From Paludibacter sp. UBA6032 (lineage in GTDB: Bacteria; Bacteroidota; Bacteroidia; Bacteroidales; Paludibacteraceae), in the NCBI GenBank assembly GCA_002427885.1, contig DIZI01000014.1, positions 39,416-103,415 of the forward strand: 64,000 nt of DNA. The letters are read 5' to 3'. The first letter of the stretch is position 1; the number at the start of each line of letters is the position of its first letter. This document shows, in pieces, positions 53,248 through 63,968 of this stretch. A model generated the notes under the pieces. That model was given only the letters and a program-made list of their open reading frames with translations. It was not told where the DNA came from and made no database searches. Made by a program: the position numbers and the translations under genes.

Positions 53248-56200
53248 TTAGCATTTTACGTCACATCTCAGACATCTGTTTACTTCATTTCTGGCCTGTT
53301 CTCCTGAATAACCGATTTCAACTTCATGGAAGTTTCCAAACCGCTCTTCTATCGTAAGTTTTTCAGATTTGTTTTTTACACTTTTCTTTGGATTGATAGG
53401 AACCTTGTTTCCATATTCGAAAGTTCTGAATAACTTATGGAATCTTTTTTCCTTCATCAATACAAAATCAATTGATTCGGCAGCTTTTTTTGCCATTCCC
53501 ATAGCTTCAGCCGCAGTAGCCGGCCCGGTTACGGCATCGCCACCGGCAAATATTCCCGGAAGTGACGTTTGAAAAGTAAACGGATTGACTATTAACCGGC
53601 CATCTTTTCTGGTTTCTAGTTTTATTCCTTCTTTTGTTATAAAATAATTATCAACACGTTCACCCACAGCCAGAATAATTGAATCACACGGGATTTCTTC
53701 GAATTTTCCTGTCGAAACAGGCCTTCTTCTTCCCGAAGCATCGATACTACCACCCTTCATTACTTCTACTTTCAGCGATTTCACATGCCCTGTTTTATCC
53801 GAAATAATTTCATTTGGTGCAGCAAGAAAATGATAGTTGATTTTTTCAGCTTCCGATTCGAATATTTCGGATGCATTGGCCGGCATATCCGCTTTTTCGC
53901 GGCGGTAAACCACGGTTACTTCTTTTCCCATTCGCCAGATACTGCGTGCAGCATCGATGGCCACATTCCCGGCACCGATAACGACAACCCGCTGTCCGAG
54001 TTTCGGTGTTTTACCTAAAGCATGTTCTTTTAAAAATTCAGTCCCTGCAAAAACACCGGCTAAGTTTTCGCCCGGAATATTCAGATCAATATCTTTCCAG
54101 GCTCCAATGGCAAGATAAACCGCATCAAATTCGCGTTTTAAAAAATCAAACGACAGATTTTCCCCTAATTTTTGGTTAAAGCTGAACTTAACACCCAGTT
54201 TCTTTATAAATTCAACTTCTTTTTGTAATACTGATTTCGGTAAACGGTATTGCGGAATACCAAACCGGACAACGCCACCTGCTTCAGGAAAAGCATCGTA
54301 TACTGTTACAACATGACCCAACCGGATCAGGTAATAGGCAGCTGTAAGCCCGGCAGGTCCGGCACCGACAATGGCAATTTGTTTTCCGGTAGAAGTAAGT
54401 TTTTCTTTAATTAACTTATTGTATATTTCGCTCTCCTTACCCAGTTTGTACATCGTATCCGCCAGATACCGATGAATTTCACCTTGAGAAACCGGTTCAT
54501 CCAATTGATCACGACGACAACGCATTTGACAATGGAAGTGACATATTCGTCCTATTGTTCCGGGAATTGGATTATCACGTAAAGTAAGTTCAAAAGCCTC
54601 TTCAATCCGGTCTTCTTTAATAAGTTCAATATAGCCGGGAATATTCATATGAAGCGGACAGCTGTTTTCGCACAAAGCTAAATATAAGGAACCACATGTT
54701 CCTGCATAGCAGCGCCTGGCTTGTATATGTTCTTCATATTCCTGTCTGAAATACTTCAGGGTAGTGAGTATCGGATTCGGAGCAGTTTGACCCAAGCCAC
54801 AAATTGCTGTGTCCTTAATCGTTCTGCTTAACAGTTCAAGCGTCGTAATATCCTGATGCGTTCCCTGACCTTTCGTTATTTTAGTAAGAATAGCCAACGC
54901 CTGAGATAAACCTTCACGACAGGGTGTACATTTTCCGCATGATTCCGCCGAATTGAATTCAAGGAAATACCTTGCTACATCTACCATACAATTGTCCTGA
55001 TCCATCACAACCATTCCACCAGATCCCATAATGGCTCCCAAACTTGACAATGATTCATAATCAACAGGAGTTGAGAAGTGTTCCAACGGGATACAACCGC
55101 CTGAAGGTCCACCCGTTTGAACAGCTTTTACCCGTTTTGAATTTCCGGTTCCTTCTCCAATCTGAAAAACAAACTGTTCGATGGTGGATCCTAAGGGTAA
55201 TTCTACCAATCCTGTATTTTTGACCTTACCAACCAACGAAAAAACTTTTGTTCCTTTACTATTTTCCGAACCGGTCTCAGTAAACCATTTACTCCCTTTT
55301 TCAATAATAACTGGAATATTGCACCATGTTTCCACATTATTAATGCTCGTTGGTTTTCCATACAATCCACGTTGCGATGGATAAGGTGGCCGTGGGACAG
55401 GACGTCCCGCTTTACCTTCGATGGATGCTATCAATGCAGTTTCTTCCCCACAAACAAATGCACCGGCTCCTTCAACAACTTCGATATTAAAATCGTAACC
55501 TAATCCAAGTATATTATATCCTAAAAATCGAATTTCTTTAGCCTGTTCAATAGCAATTTTAAGCCGCTTAACAGCCAAAGGATATTCAGCACGCATATAA
55601 ACAATTCCATGTGTAGCACCCATGGCAAATCCACCTATCAGCATCCCTTCGATAATCGAATGTGGATCACTTTCAATCTCATTACGGTTCATGTAAGCAC
55701 CAGGGTCACCTTCATCCGCATTGCAGATAAGATATTTTTCATCTGAAACAGCCTGATATAAAACCGTCCATTTTTTACCCGTGGGATAGCCGGCTCCTCC
55801 GCGTCCCCTGAGTTTTGCATCCAGCACTTCACCAATAACCTCCGAAGAAGTCATAGAATAAAGGGCTTTTACAAAAGCATGATAACCCCCAATGGCAATA
55901 TAATCGTTTATTGATTCAGGATTGATAAGCCCGGCATTGCGTAAAACTATTTTCTTCTGGCCTTTGAAGAAGGGAATCTCGTCCCAATGAGGTATATCTT
56001 CATAGCCTTTTCCATACTCAATTTCTGCTGTTTGGTGATTCCATGAATCTATGCGGCAAAGTATATTCTTTGTATAAGCTTTCCCTTTTATCAATCCTCT
56101 GACAATAGCGGAAGTGTCTTTTTCACTCACCTGACTATAAACTAATAACGGTTTCCCAAGCTGATAAACAGTCACAAGCGGTTCCTGAGAACAAAATCCA

Positions 56201-56388
56201 AAACATCCGGTTATTTTTAATTTGCAGTCGAAGTTATTGGATTCAATTTCTTCCTGAAGACGATTAAAAATCAAATCTGCACCATTACCAATTCCACATG
56301 TACCCATCCCTACCATAATCATGGGTGTTGATGGAAGTATATTTTCTAAACTCTGCTGTCTTAGTATTTCTAGTTTTGTTGCGTTCAT
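53248..56388 (-). CDS. HydB (NuoF-like) fused to a GltD/NfnB-like flavoprotein
   Basis: 1046 residues. Part 1 (about 20-560): thioredoxin-like 2Fe-2S region (Cys31, 62, 66), FMN/NADH-binding GRGGAG at 195-200 with CNADEGDPGAYMNR, and the 4Fe-4S motif ESCGKCTPCREG (Cys484, 487, 490 and Cys530), as in NuoF/HydB. Part 2 (about 570-1046): the GltD-type start (CENSCPLHMNIPGYIELI, CHFHCQMRC), FAD site VGAGPAGLTAAYYL (675-688), second nucleotide site VIGAGNVAIDAARS (804-817) and a C-terminal pair of Cys motifs (CLRCDVKC). HydB usually ends with a ferredoxin-like domain instead. The fused flavoprotein may let the complex use NADP(H) as well; that is inference. It begins 162 bp after the HydC stop. 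Confidence 0.9.
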   Translation of the reverse strand: MNATKLEILRQQSLENILPSTPMIMVGMGTCGIGNGADLIFNRLQEEIESNNFDCKLKITGCFGFCSQEPLVTVYQLGKPLLVYSQVSEKDTSAIVRGLIKGKAYTKNILCRIDSWNHQTAEIEYGKGYEDIPHWDEIPFFKGQKKIVLRNAGLINPESINDYIAIGGYHAFVKALYSMTSSEVIGEVLDAKLRGRGGAGYPTGKKWTVLYQAVSDEKYLICNADEGDPGAYMNRNEIESDPHSIIEGMLIGGFAMGATHGIVYMRAEYPLAVKRLKIAIEQAKEIRFLGYNILGLGYDFNIEVVEGAGAFVCGEETALIASIEGKAGRPVPRPPYPSQRGLYGKPTSINNVETWCNIPVIIEKGSKWFTETGSENSKGTKVFSLVGKVKNTGLVELPLGSTIEQFVFQIGEGTGNSKRVKAVQTGGPSGGCIPLEHFSTPVDYESLSSLGAIMGSGGMVVMDQDNCMVDVARYFLEFNSAESCGKCTPCREGLSQALAILTKITKGQGTHQDITTLELLSRTIKDTAICGLGQTAPNPILTTLKYFRQEYEEHIQARRCYAGTCGSLYLALCENSCPLHMNIPGYIELIKEDRIEEAFELTLRDNPIPGTIGRICHFHCQMRCRRDQLDEPVSQGEIHRYLADTMYKLGKESEIYNKLIKEKLTSTGKQIAIVGAGPAGLTAAYYLIRLGHVVTVYDAFPEAGGVVRFGIPQYRLPKSVLQKEVEFIKKLGVKFSFNQKLGENLSFDFLKREFDAVYLAIGAWKDIDLNIPGENLAGVFAGTEFLKEHALGKTPKLGQRVVVIGAGNVAIDAARSIWRMGKEVTVVYRREKADMPANASEIFESEAEKINYHFLAAPNEIISDKTGHVKSLKVEVMKGGSIDASGRRRPVSTGKFEEIPCDSIILAVGERVDNYFITKEGIKLETRKDGRLIVNPFTFQTSLPGIFAGGDAVTGPATAAEAMGMAKKAAESIDFVLMKEKRFHKLFRTFEYGNKVPINPKKSVKNKSEKLTIEERFGNFHEVEIGYSGEQARNEVNRCLRCDVKC

Positions 56389-56550
56389 ATTGCTTTTTAT
56401 TTAAGAACCACTGACCCTCTTGATTATTAATCAGGATAACCGGAAAAGGAAACGGGTTCACTACAATGTAAATATTTAGTGGTATTTATTGATTAAGTAA
56501 AGATTTTACGAACTAGTTTTCCCTTTAGGCAAGGGGTTCTCGTCCACTAT

Positions 56551-57069
56551 TCAAGGATTGGGATTCGACTTTACTTTCCTTAATATTTTTAGTAGCTTCT
56601 GTGAATTTACATTGCTGTACATAATTCCATCCACCGCAACAACCGGTGACTGAGCACACTGTCCAAAACAGGCGACCGTTTTAATCGTAAATAAATTATC
56701 AGGCGTTGTAAACGAAGGATCAATTTCGATTTCTTCAGTTCCGAGCCCAAGAATAGGACCTACTTCATTGAGCAGCGCCTTGGAACCTTTGGTGTGGCAT
56801 GCTGTTCCGCGACAAACAATAATGCTGTGCTTTCCCTGCGGCTTTAAATTAAAAAACGAGTAAAAAGTAGCCACACTGTAAATCTGTGTGTAGGGAACAT
56901 CTAATTTCCTGGAAACAATAGATAAAGTCTCTTTTGAAAGAAACTTCAACGGATTTATTTCCTGCACTTCTTCTAATGTAGAAAGCAACATTCCCGGTTT
57001 ATCCCGGTACTTCAAAATTATTTCATCAATGACAATTTCGGGAACAGCTGATGTGATTTGCGGATACAT
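56551..57069 (-). CDS. hydC: HydC (NuoE-like) 2Fe-2S subunit
   Basis: 172 residues, the thioredoxin-like NuoE family. The four Cys ligands are Cys86 and Cys91 (CRGTACHTKGS) and Cys134 and Cys138 (CFGQCAQSPVV). It precedes the HydB- and HydA-like genes in the same direction, so it heads the hydrogenase operon. A -7 box lies at 57178-57185. Confidence 0.93.
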   Translation of the reverse strand: MYPQITSAVPEIVIDEIILKYRDKPGMLLSTLEEVQEINPLKFLSKETLSIVSRKLDVPYTQIYSVATFYSFFNLKPQGKHSIIVCRGTACHTKGSKALLNEVGPILGLGTEEIEIDPSFTTPDNLFTIKTVACFGQCAQSPVVAVDGIMYSNVNSQKLLKILRKVKSNPNP

Positions 57070-57177
57070 AAGTATGTTTGATAAAATGATTATTTAGAAA
57101 ATACATATTAAAAATAAGGAAAATGCTCTATTTGAAGTTGTTAAATACAAAAAAGTATATATTCATTGTATTGGCAG

Positions 57178-57185
57178 CAAAGTTA
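57178..57185 (-). promoter_or_regulatory. -7 box for the hydrogenase operon
   Basis: Minus-strand TAACTTTG, exact consensus, 109 bp upstream of the HydC-like start, implying a leader of about 100 bases. Confidence 0.5.
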
Positions 57186-57263
57186 TAAATAAAAAACAGA
57201 AATTACGATCTATTTGCAGAAATTTTTCTCTAATTAAATGAAAATAATTTATAAATTTGGACT

Positions 57264-57297
57264 AAATTCCCCACTTATGCTTGGGGAATTTTTTTTT
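57264..57297. terminator. Terminator upstream of the hydrogenase promoter
   Basis: Perfect 10-bp stem AAATTCCCCA with TGGGGAATTT, 8-base loop, T run on the plus strand and an AT-rich flank on the other. It lies between the giant T9SS gene (minus strand, upstream) and the hydrogenase operon. Confidence 0.75.
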
Positions 57298-57302
57298 ACA
57301 TA

Positions 57303-57343
57303 AAAGAACCCCAAAAGTGTTCGTCTGACTTTTGGGGTTCTTT
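57303..57343 (-). terminator. Terminator of the giant T9SS gene
   Basis: Perfect 16-bp stem AAAGAACCCCAAAAGT (57303-57318) with ACTTTTGGGGTTCTTT (57328-57343), loop of 9, directly behind the stop codon of the 2194-residue gene on the minus strand. Confidence 0.85.
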
Positions 57344-57383
57344 ACATTCAGAGACAAGCTCTATTACATGGTCTGGTTTAATT

Positions 57384-60300
57384 TTATTTTTTCATCATAC
57401 TCTTTAAGGCTGATTTTTCTCCTACAATGACCTGATAGAAATATACTCCGGCAGGATATTTACCACCAATTATTGTTTGTTGATGAATGCCAGCATTCAT
57501 GATTCCAAGATTGAATATCTCAACAACTTTTCCAAAGACATCGGTTATCCTTATTTCAACCTTTCCCTGATCTGTTACTTCAAAGCTAATTCTTGTTGAA
57601 ATATCAAAAGGATTTGGATAATTATTGATATTTAGTTCATTTTGGACATTGAAAGTATTATCAAAAGCTGTAACAACTTGATTTGACTCAGTTTGGGCAC
57701 CACTTCTACGGTAATTTCCCTGATAAGTTCCCCATTGTGGAAGTTTACTCACTGAACGGACTCTTTGAATTAAGCCGGGAGCCAGAGAAGGTGACTGATA
57801 TCTCCAACCATCATAAATCTTATACAATCCACCCTTTTGTGAAGTGAAAATAATATTTCCATCCACATAGGCAGTTGCATTTCCAATTTTACTATCTGCA
57901 TTATAAAACCATAACTGATCGCCTGTTTCAGAAATTGCATACATTTTACCATTTTCAGTTCCTATATATACTATACCAAACTCGTTTATTGTAGCAGTTG
58001 TTGAAATTGGAGCATCAAATTTCTTTGTCCACTTTAAATCTAAAGAATTACTTGTACCATCAAAAGCATATAAACTTGAATCTTTTGAACCCACATATAC
58101 TGTACCATCATAACCAATTACCGGTGAGACTTCAAATGAACCATTTGTACTAACCTCACCTGTTTTGATATTACTACCGGATCGTATTATGTATCTTAAT
58201 AATCTGCCATCCAGAGTCGTTATAAATAGATTTTTATTAACATCTATTGCAGGAGCAGATTTAAGTGATGACCCAAGATTAAAACTATAAAGTGGTGTTA
58301 ATTGATCACTTAAAACCTGACCATCTAAATTAAAGATATAAGCAACACCAGCATCGGTTAACGTCAACAATAAATCTGAGCCTAATATAACACAGGGTTG
58401 GTTGATTGGACTTGTTGTACGATAATACCACTTAACCTTTCCTGTGATCCTATCAATTGCGAAAATATTATTGTTACTAACCCCTACATAGATTAAATTC
58501 CTCTTAGTATCAATAGTAGGAGTTGCCTGCATGATACCACCAATGGGGTAATTCCATTTAGAAATTCCATTCCTATCAAAGCTATAGACACTCTTGTCTG
58601 TAGATGCCAAATACATAACAGTATCTGTAGAAATAGAACTTACAGACCCAATCTCTCCACCTACAGCAACATCAAACTTATTGGTAAAATCATTGTGCAG
58701 TATTTGCATCTTACCTGCTTTTAAGGGAAGGAAGATATAATCATTTCCGATAGTCGATATTCCTGCATTGCCGGTAGTTGCATCAGTAAAGGATCTGTAC
58801 TTAGAATCTATATTCACAAAGAAAGAAGTTGAATCTTTTCCTCCATCGTTATCGACAATAACAACTTTTACCTGAGAAGTTCCCTGTTCAAAACTAACAA
58901 GAGGATTTTGATTATTTGTCACCAAAACTCCATTCTTGTACCAATACGCATTATCTATTAACCCGTCAATATCAAGTGATTCCCCAATATTTAATTGCAT
59001 ATTTTTACTCGATGTTGTAACATCATGCAATGTTATATCATCAAATTGCGCAATAATAGGTGGTATATTATAGGGTTGTCCTATTATTAGTTTTGAGTGA
59101 ATTCCTTCATTCCTATTAGTATCTACACCACAAACTGTATAATAGTACGTTTTTGAATTAGCAACTGATATATCTTTATAACTAGTTGCTGACTTTGGTA
59201 ACGAGTCAAGAACAGTAAGATTATCACTGGTTAAACCTCTATATATTCTATATTTATTTAAATCCAATTCAGTAAGTTTATTCCATGAAAAACTTACTTT
59301 TTTATTAGAGGAAGAACTTGAAGTTATTGTTGGTGCTACAGGACCAACTATATCTTTTGCAAATATTGAGATTGATTTAGAACGAGGACCTTCATTCGCC
59401 GGATCCCATGTTGGATTCAAACCTAAACTGTCTACAGCAGAAATGGAATAATAGTATTTAGTTCCCAGCATAACCACAAAATCATAATAATAATTAGTTC
59501 CTTTACTAATTTCTTTCAGCAAAGTCATATTGTTCTCTGATGTTCCTTTATACAATCTGTACTTCCAAAAATCAGCATTTGAACTTGCTGTCCACCCTAA
59601 TTGAATGACATCTACCGATCCGGTTGCGAATAAATTTCTCACTGAATCCGGTGCCAAAGCATCACCTGTTAAAATGGAAATCGTAGTCTGCTGACTTTCG
59701 TTCCCCAACGTATCTAACGCTGTTACATAATAATTGTAATGTGTCTGATAGTTTAAATTAAACGAATCTTTTAAGTTAGTTGCAAAGGTCTCGTTTAATA
59801 AGGATTGAGTACCACTTCCTACAGATCTGTAAACCCGGTAATTCTTTAAATCTTTCTCTGTGTTAGCTTTCCATGATATTTTTACTTTTCTGAAATCATA
59901 AAGCTCTGCGGTTACAAGAGTTGGTGCATTTGGAGCAAGTTGATCTTTTGCTTTGGCATACACCAAATTGCTTGCAACACCTTCATACGATTTATCCCAG
60001 GCTATTGAAACTCCTACACTATCAACAGCAGTAACTTTATAGAAGTACCATACTTCCGGCGTTAAATTGGCATCCAGGTAAGTCGATAATTTATTATCAA
60101 CTTCAGCATATAAACTCATAACATCAGGAGCAGTTCCTCTATAAATTTGATATTTCCAAATATCATTTTCTTTATTTTTTGTCCAATTAAGTTGAATGGC
60201 ATTTGCAATTCCCTGTCCTAACAGATTTCGAACTGTATCAGGCATTAAGATATCTCCTGTTTTCAGTGATACATATGATTTATGACTCTCTTTTCCAACT

Positions 60301-63300
60301 GAGTCAACGGCAGTAACTACATACATATACCATGTATTATATTGCAAACCAAGAGAGTCTTTGAAATTGGTAGTAGCATTCAAAACCTTCACGAACTTAA
60401 GACTACTGTCTTTTTCTGCTCTATAAACATTATAGCCCGAAAGTTTTAGCTCGGGGTTCTTATCCCAAACAAGATTTACTTTAGTATATCCGTATAAATT
60501 TGCATTAAGATTAGCCGGAATTTGCGGTAAATCTATTATTGAAGAATCATTAATATTAATAAGTATCTTTTTTGCAATACTTAAACCGCCAATATCAGTT
60601 GCTTTTAGTCGAATACTATAGATTGAACCTATTGAAAAAAGAATTTTCTTATTAGTCAGCAAACTATCTCCTTTTACCTTAAAGTAGGAGTTTTGAACAT
60701 CTCCATCGCCGACTACCAGTGCAAAAGTATGACTGTCATTTTTATCGTAATCATATGCTTTGATTCTTGCGACTAACTTATTCTCAGGCGTATTTTCATC
60801 GACATTGTTTTTAGTCAAATACACACCGAAAGGAGATTCATTTACATTTGAAATCTTAATCACTTTCTCCTTTGTGATTGATTCAACAAAACTATTTGTA
60901 GCTTTAATATTTATTTTTAACGAATCAATCTGTTCATAATCATAAGCTGCATTTGTCAATAAAGAATCTCCTTTAATAACAAACAAATTATTATCATTCG
61001 CTGTAGTACCATTTACCAAAGCAAATTTATAACTATCGTATTGATCGTATTGAACCGGTCTGATTTTAGTTATAAATGTATTAATTGGTTGTATCTCTTT
61101 AACAGTATTATTATCCAGTGTAATATCGCTTAATTCCACTGTGCTTATTTTAACATAAGCTTGTCCATTAGCAGTGAAGGTCTGCGGATTTATTTTTACA
61201 TTGCTTAGATAAAAATCAGCCAATGCATTATACACTTTACTTGCGCTAGCATCCCAAATCTTAACTCTGATGTTATGACCTTCAGTAAAGCCATTACTTA
61301 ATCCGGATTCGGCCATTGAAGTAGAAACAGAGACAAATGGTGAAACAATTGGTAATACTGAATTAAGCCGGTATTTACCAACACATATATTGCCATCAAA
61401 AATAGAAATCACATCTTCCGGTTGCAATAAAACTCCTTTTATTTTTGCATCCTGCACATAGAAAGTCATATTGTTATTCCCTGTTCCGGTGTAAGGTAAG
61501 GTAAATGGATCTCCAATCAGCACTTTTATTGCCAATCGTTTAACACTTTCGCAAGTCGCTAATGTTTGAGTAGCATAATATGTAGTGCCATTTACGATGG
61601 TGGTGGTTGAATCCACTACATTACCACCCACTTTTGCATCGTACCATTTAATATTGGTTCCAAAAACTCGTACAGTTTTTAATTTAGATCCATCGGTTAC
61701 ATATTGCAAGGTATCACCTGTGGGAGGTGATATTGAAGTTACTAAAATTGTCACACTGTCTTTGTAAGTTCCACTCTCATTTGTGTAATTAACAGAATAT
61801 TTAGTTGTTTGAGTAGGTGTTATTACTTTAGTTGGAGTGGTTTCTCCAGTTGACCAGACAACAGTACTACCACCATCATTCACCGTGATAGCATATTTTT
61901 GATCATCGGCTGCTACACTTACCAGTGAAAGTGTAATGGTTTTCCCTTCACAAATATCATTTTGCGTGGCAATAATTTTTATTCCTTTCATTCCAAATGG
62001 ACGATCGAGCCACTGCGCATAATTTACAAAAGACATAAGCGGGTTATCCTGTTTGTCATAAATCCGGGTAATGTTCTTGGGATTTACTCCCGTTGCCATT
62101 TGGGTGGTAACCGTCTTGCCCCAGTAATTAAAACGGGCATCTACCTGATCCAGGTTTCCTGTATTGCAGTAAAATTCCTGTGTGTTGAAATACTGAGCGG
62201 AATTCTGATTGTAACTTATTGTATCGTAATTGTTATAGATATTGTTGTAATTAAACGGCATACGGGTATAACCGTCTAATTGAACACCTCTTGTATAATT
62301 ATAGGTGATGGTGTTGTATTGGATACTGTCAGTTGTCGGATTTTCAAAGGTACTGGTAGCATAAATACCTTTATCAAATCCACTTACTTTATTGTTTTTT
62401 ACCAAGGCATTGGACTGGTTTAAGGAAATCCCCGTACCATCAAAACCTCTTGCCGTAAATATATTATCCGTTATACTGGCATTGGATACGGTACTCAAAC
62501 TACAGCCGGAACCATTGTTGTTGTTGCTATTTGCAGTGGTGGTTGAATCAGCCTGACTAGTTAAATAAAAACGGTTATTTTTCACAGAAGCTTTAGAAAC
62601 TTGACTCATTGAGATCCCAGACTGAGAAAATACATCATTGTTTTCTATTTCTGCTAATTGAAGGTTTGAATTATTATAATAAGATAAATTGAGAAATTGA
62701 GACCCTTTTCTTATTGTGTTTCCTTTAACAGAAACAGTTCTATTGGTATTATTACCTCCATAATCATAGAAGAAATTTCCCATCATGGATGTTCCACTAT
62801 TTATTCCCTCATAGTAATTATTCAACAACTCTATATTCCCATTTGCGTAGTTTGATGATAGAAAATAACCATACCCGGAGCATAATACCTGATTTTGTTT
62901 AGCGCTGATTTTCTTGATATATTGTACATTAATTACATCCGAATTCGTCTTTATAGTATTTGATTTAAAAACTAAATCACATTGTGTTGGATTAGTTCCG
63001 TAAAAAAATCTTCCGCTACAATTATAATTGTTATAACTTACATCGAAAGTCGCATAGCTAACCGAGTTAACTAATATCCCAGATCCATCATTTACTATCC
63101 GGCAATTTTGAACACGAATCGTATCGCTGTTTAAATTTACTGTATTATACGATAATACTTGTGTGGCATGTTGCAGTACTGCATATTTAATGTTGGAGGT
63201 CGTAAAGCTTTCATAGCGGATACCGTACCAATCGCCTATGGCCGGATTATCGGCATTGGACATAAAACGGACACTGTCGGAGGCGGTTCCGTTGACATTG

Positions 63301-63968
63301 AACTTACCGTTCACAATGATTTCAATTCGGTTCACATCGGTACCTGCTGCTTTATCATCCTTCAATGCTGTAAAGCGGATTTCTGTGCCGGCCTCGACAT
63401 TGATTATATATCCTTGTGGAATAATAATATCCCCGGTTAGTAAATAGGGACTTTTGGCCTTGGTCAGACTTTCTACAATAGTACCGCTCAACACGGTTAC
63501 ATTAAAATAGACTTTAGCTGTTACAACAACCGGATTCCCGAAATCATCGGCAGGGTCGTTGTATTTCACAACTACTTTCTCGCCCTTTTGGACATCTAAT
63601 TTGCCATTGCTGGCAGAAGGGGTCGTGGACACATTAAATGCCAGACTTCCCTTGAAAATACCGGTATTAATACCTGTCTCGGTTAATACCACACTCTCGC
63701 CCAAAGGCTCGGTGATACTCGTAACCAAAACCGTGATAGTTTCAGCCGATAATGCATTTGCATTACGATCTGCATCTGTAATTCGGATGAACATCGATTC
63801 GGTAGAAATATAAGTGAGTTTTACATTTCCTGTAGCATCAATAAGATCTATTGTAGCAGTTTGATTCGAGGCATATTTAAGGACATCTGCCTTAGTAAAG
63901 AAAGTGGAGAAACAAACAAATAATAGAAAAACATTCCACTTAAGCGATTTGATGTAAAGATTTTTCAT
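57384..63968 (-). CDS. Giant multidomain T9SS surface protein
   Basis: 2194 residues: Sec signal (about 1-27), Ig-like region (about 30-175), right-handed beta-helix (about 176-640, many N-rich turns of the NNxF type), Ig-like repeats with Ser/Thr-rich stretches (about 665-950), two cadherin-like domains (about 960-1145; NVDENTPENKLVARIKAYDY), five fibronectin-III domains (about 1146-1630) alternating between two sequence types, a PKD-like domain (about 1635-1735), a PQQ-like beta-propeller (about 1745-2065) and a T9SS type A sorting domain (about 2110-2194; INNYPNPFDISTRISFEV, GGKYPAGVYFYQVIVGEK). It is exported by T9SS and probably binds or processes an extracellular glycan; no catalytic site is seen. 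The promoter is not clear in the 32 bases left in the window. Confidence 0.85.
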   Translation of the reverse strand: MKNLYIKSLKWNVFLLFVCFSTFFTKADVLKYASNQTATIDLIDATGNVKLTYISTESMFIRITDADRNANALSAETITVLVTSITEPLGESVVLTETGINTGIFKGSLAFNVSTTPSASNGKLDVQKGEKVVVKYNDPADDFGNPVVVTAKVYFNVTVLSGTIVESLTKAKSPYLLTGDIIIPQGYIINVEAGTEIRFTALKDDKAAGTDVNRIEIIVNGKFNVNGTASDSVRFMSNADNPAIGDWYGIRYESFTTSNIKYAVLQHATQVLSYNTVNLNSDTIRVQNCRIVNDGSGILVNSVSYATFDVSYNNYNCSGRFFYGTNPTQCDLVFKSNTIKTNSDVINVQYIKKISAKQNQVLCSGYGYFLSSNYANGNIELLNNYYEGINSGTSMMGNFFYDYGGNNTNRTVSVKGNTIRKGSQFLNLSYYNNSNLQLAEIENNDVFSQSGISMSQVSKASVKNNRFYLTSQADSTTTANSNNNNGSGCSLSTVSNASITDNIFTARGFDGTGISLNQSNALVKNNKVSGFDKGIYATSTFENPTTDSIQYNTITYNYTRGVQLDGYTRMPFNYNNIYNNYDTISYNQNSAQYFNTQEFYCNTGNLDQVDARFNYWGKTVTTQMATGVNPKNITRIYDKQDNPLMSFVNYAQWLDRPFGMKGIKIIATQNDICEGKTITLSLVSVAADDQKYAITVNDGGSTVVWSTGETTPTKVITPTQTTKYSVNYTNESGTYKDSVTILVTSISPPTGDTLQYVTDGSKLKTVRVFGTNIKWYDAKVGGNVVDSTTTIVNGTTYYATQTLATCESVKRLAIKVLIGDPFTLPYTGTGNNNMTFYVQDAKIKGVLLQPEDVISIFDGNICVGKYRLNSVLPIVSPFVSVSTSMAESGLSNGFTEGHNIRVKIWDASASKVYNALADFYLSNVKINPQTFTANGQAYVKISTVELSDITLDNNTVKEIQPINTFITKIRPVQYDQYDSYKFALVNGTTANDNNLFVIKGDSLLTNAAYDYEQIDSLKINIKATNSFVESITKEKVIKISNVNESPFGVYLTKNNVDENTPENKLVARIKAYDYDKNDSHTFALVVGDGDVQNSYFKVKGDSLLTNKKILFSIGSIYSIRLKATDIGGLSIAKKILININDSSIIDLPQIPANLNANLYGYTKVNLVWDKNPELKLSGYNVYRAEKDSSLKFVKVLNATTNFKDSLGLQYNTWYMYVVTAVDSVGKESHKSYVSLKTGDILMPDTVRNLLGQGIANAIQLNWTKNKENDIWKYQIYRGTAPDVMSLYAEVDNKLSTYLDANLTPEVWYFYKVTAVDSVGVSIAWDKSYEGVASNLVYAKAKDQLAPNAPTLVTAELYDFRKVKISWKANTEKDLKNYRVYRSVGSGTQSLLNETFATNLKDSFNLNYQTHYNYYVTALDTLGNESQQTTISILTGDALAPDSVRNLFATGSVDVIQLGWTASSNADFWKYRLYKGTSENNMTLLKEISKGTNYYYDFVVMLGTKYYYSISAVDSLGLNPTWDPANEGPRSKSISIFAKDIVGPVAPTITSSSSSNKKVSFSWNKLTELDLNKYRIYRGLTSDNLTVLDSLPKSATSYKDISVANSKTYYYTVCGVDTNRNEGIHSKLIIGQPYNIPPIIAQFDDITLHDVTTSSKNMQLNIGESLDIDGLIDNAYWYKNGVLVTNNQNPLVSFEQGTSQVKVVIVDNDGGKDSTSFFVNIDSKYRSFTDATTGNAGISTIGNDYIFLPLKAGKMQILHNDFTNKFDVAVGGEIGSVSSISTDTVMYLASTDKSVYSFDRNGISKWNYPIGGIMQATPTIDTKRNLIYVGVSNNNIFAIDRITGKVKWYYRTTSPINQPCVILGSDLLLTLTDAGVAYIFNLDGQVLSDQLTPLYSFNLGSSLKSAPAIDVNKNLFITTLDGRLLRYIIRSGSNIKTGEVSTNGSFEVSPVIGYDGTVYVGSKDSSLYAFDGTSNSLDLKWTKKFDAPISTTATINEFGIVYIGTENGKMYAISETGDQLWFYNADSKIGNATAYVDGNIIFTSQKGGLYKIYDGWRYQSPSLAPGLIQRVRSVSKLPQWGTYQGNYRRSGAQTESNQVVTAFDNTFNVQNELNINNYPNPFDISTRISFEVTDQGKVEIRITDVFGKVVEIFNLGIMNAGIHQQTIIGGKYPAGVYFYQVIVGEKSALKSMMKK

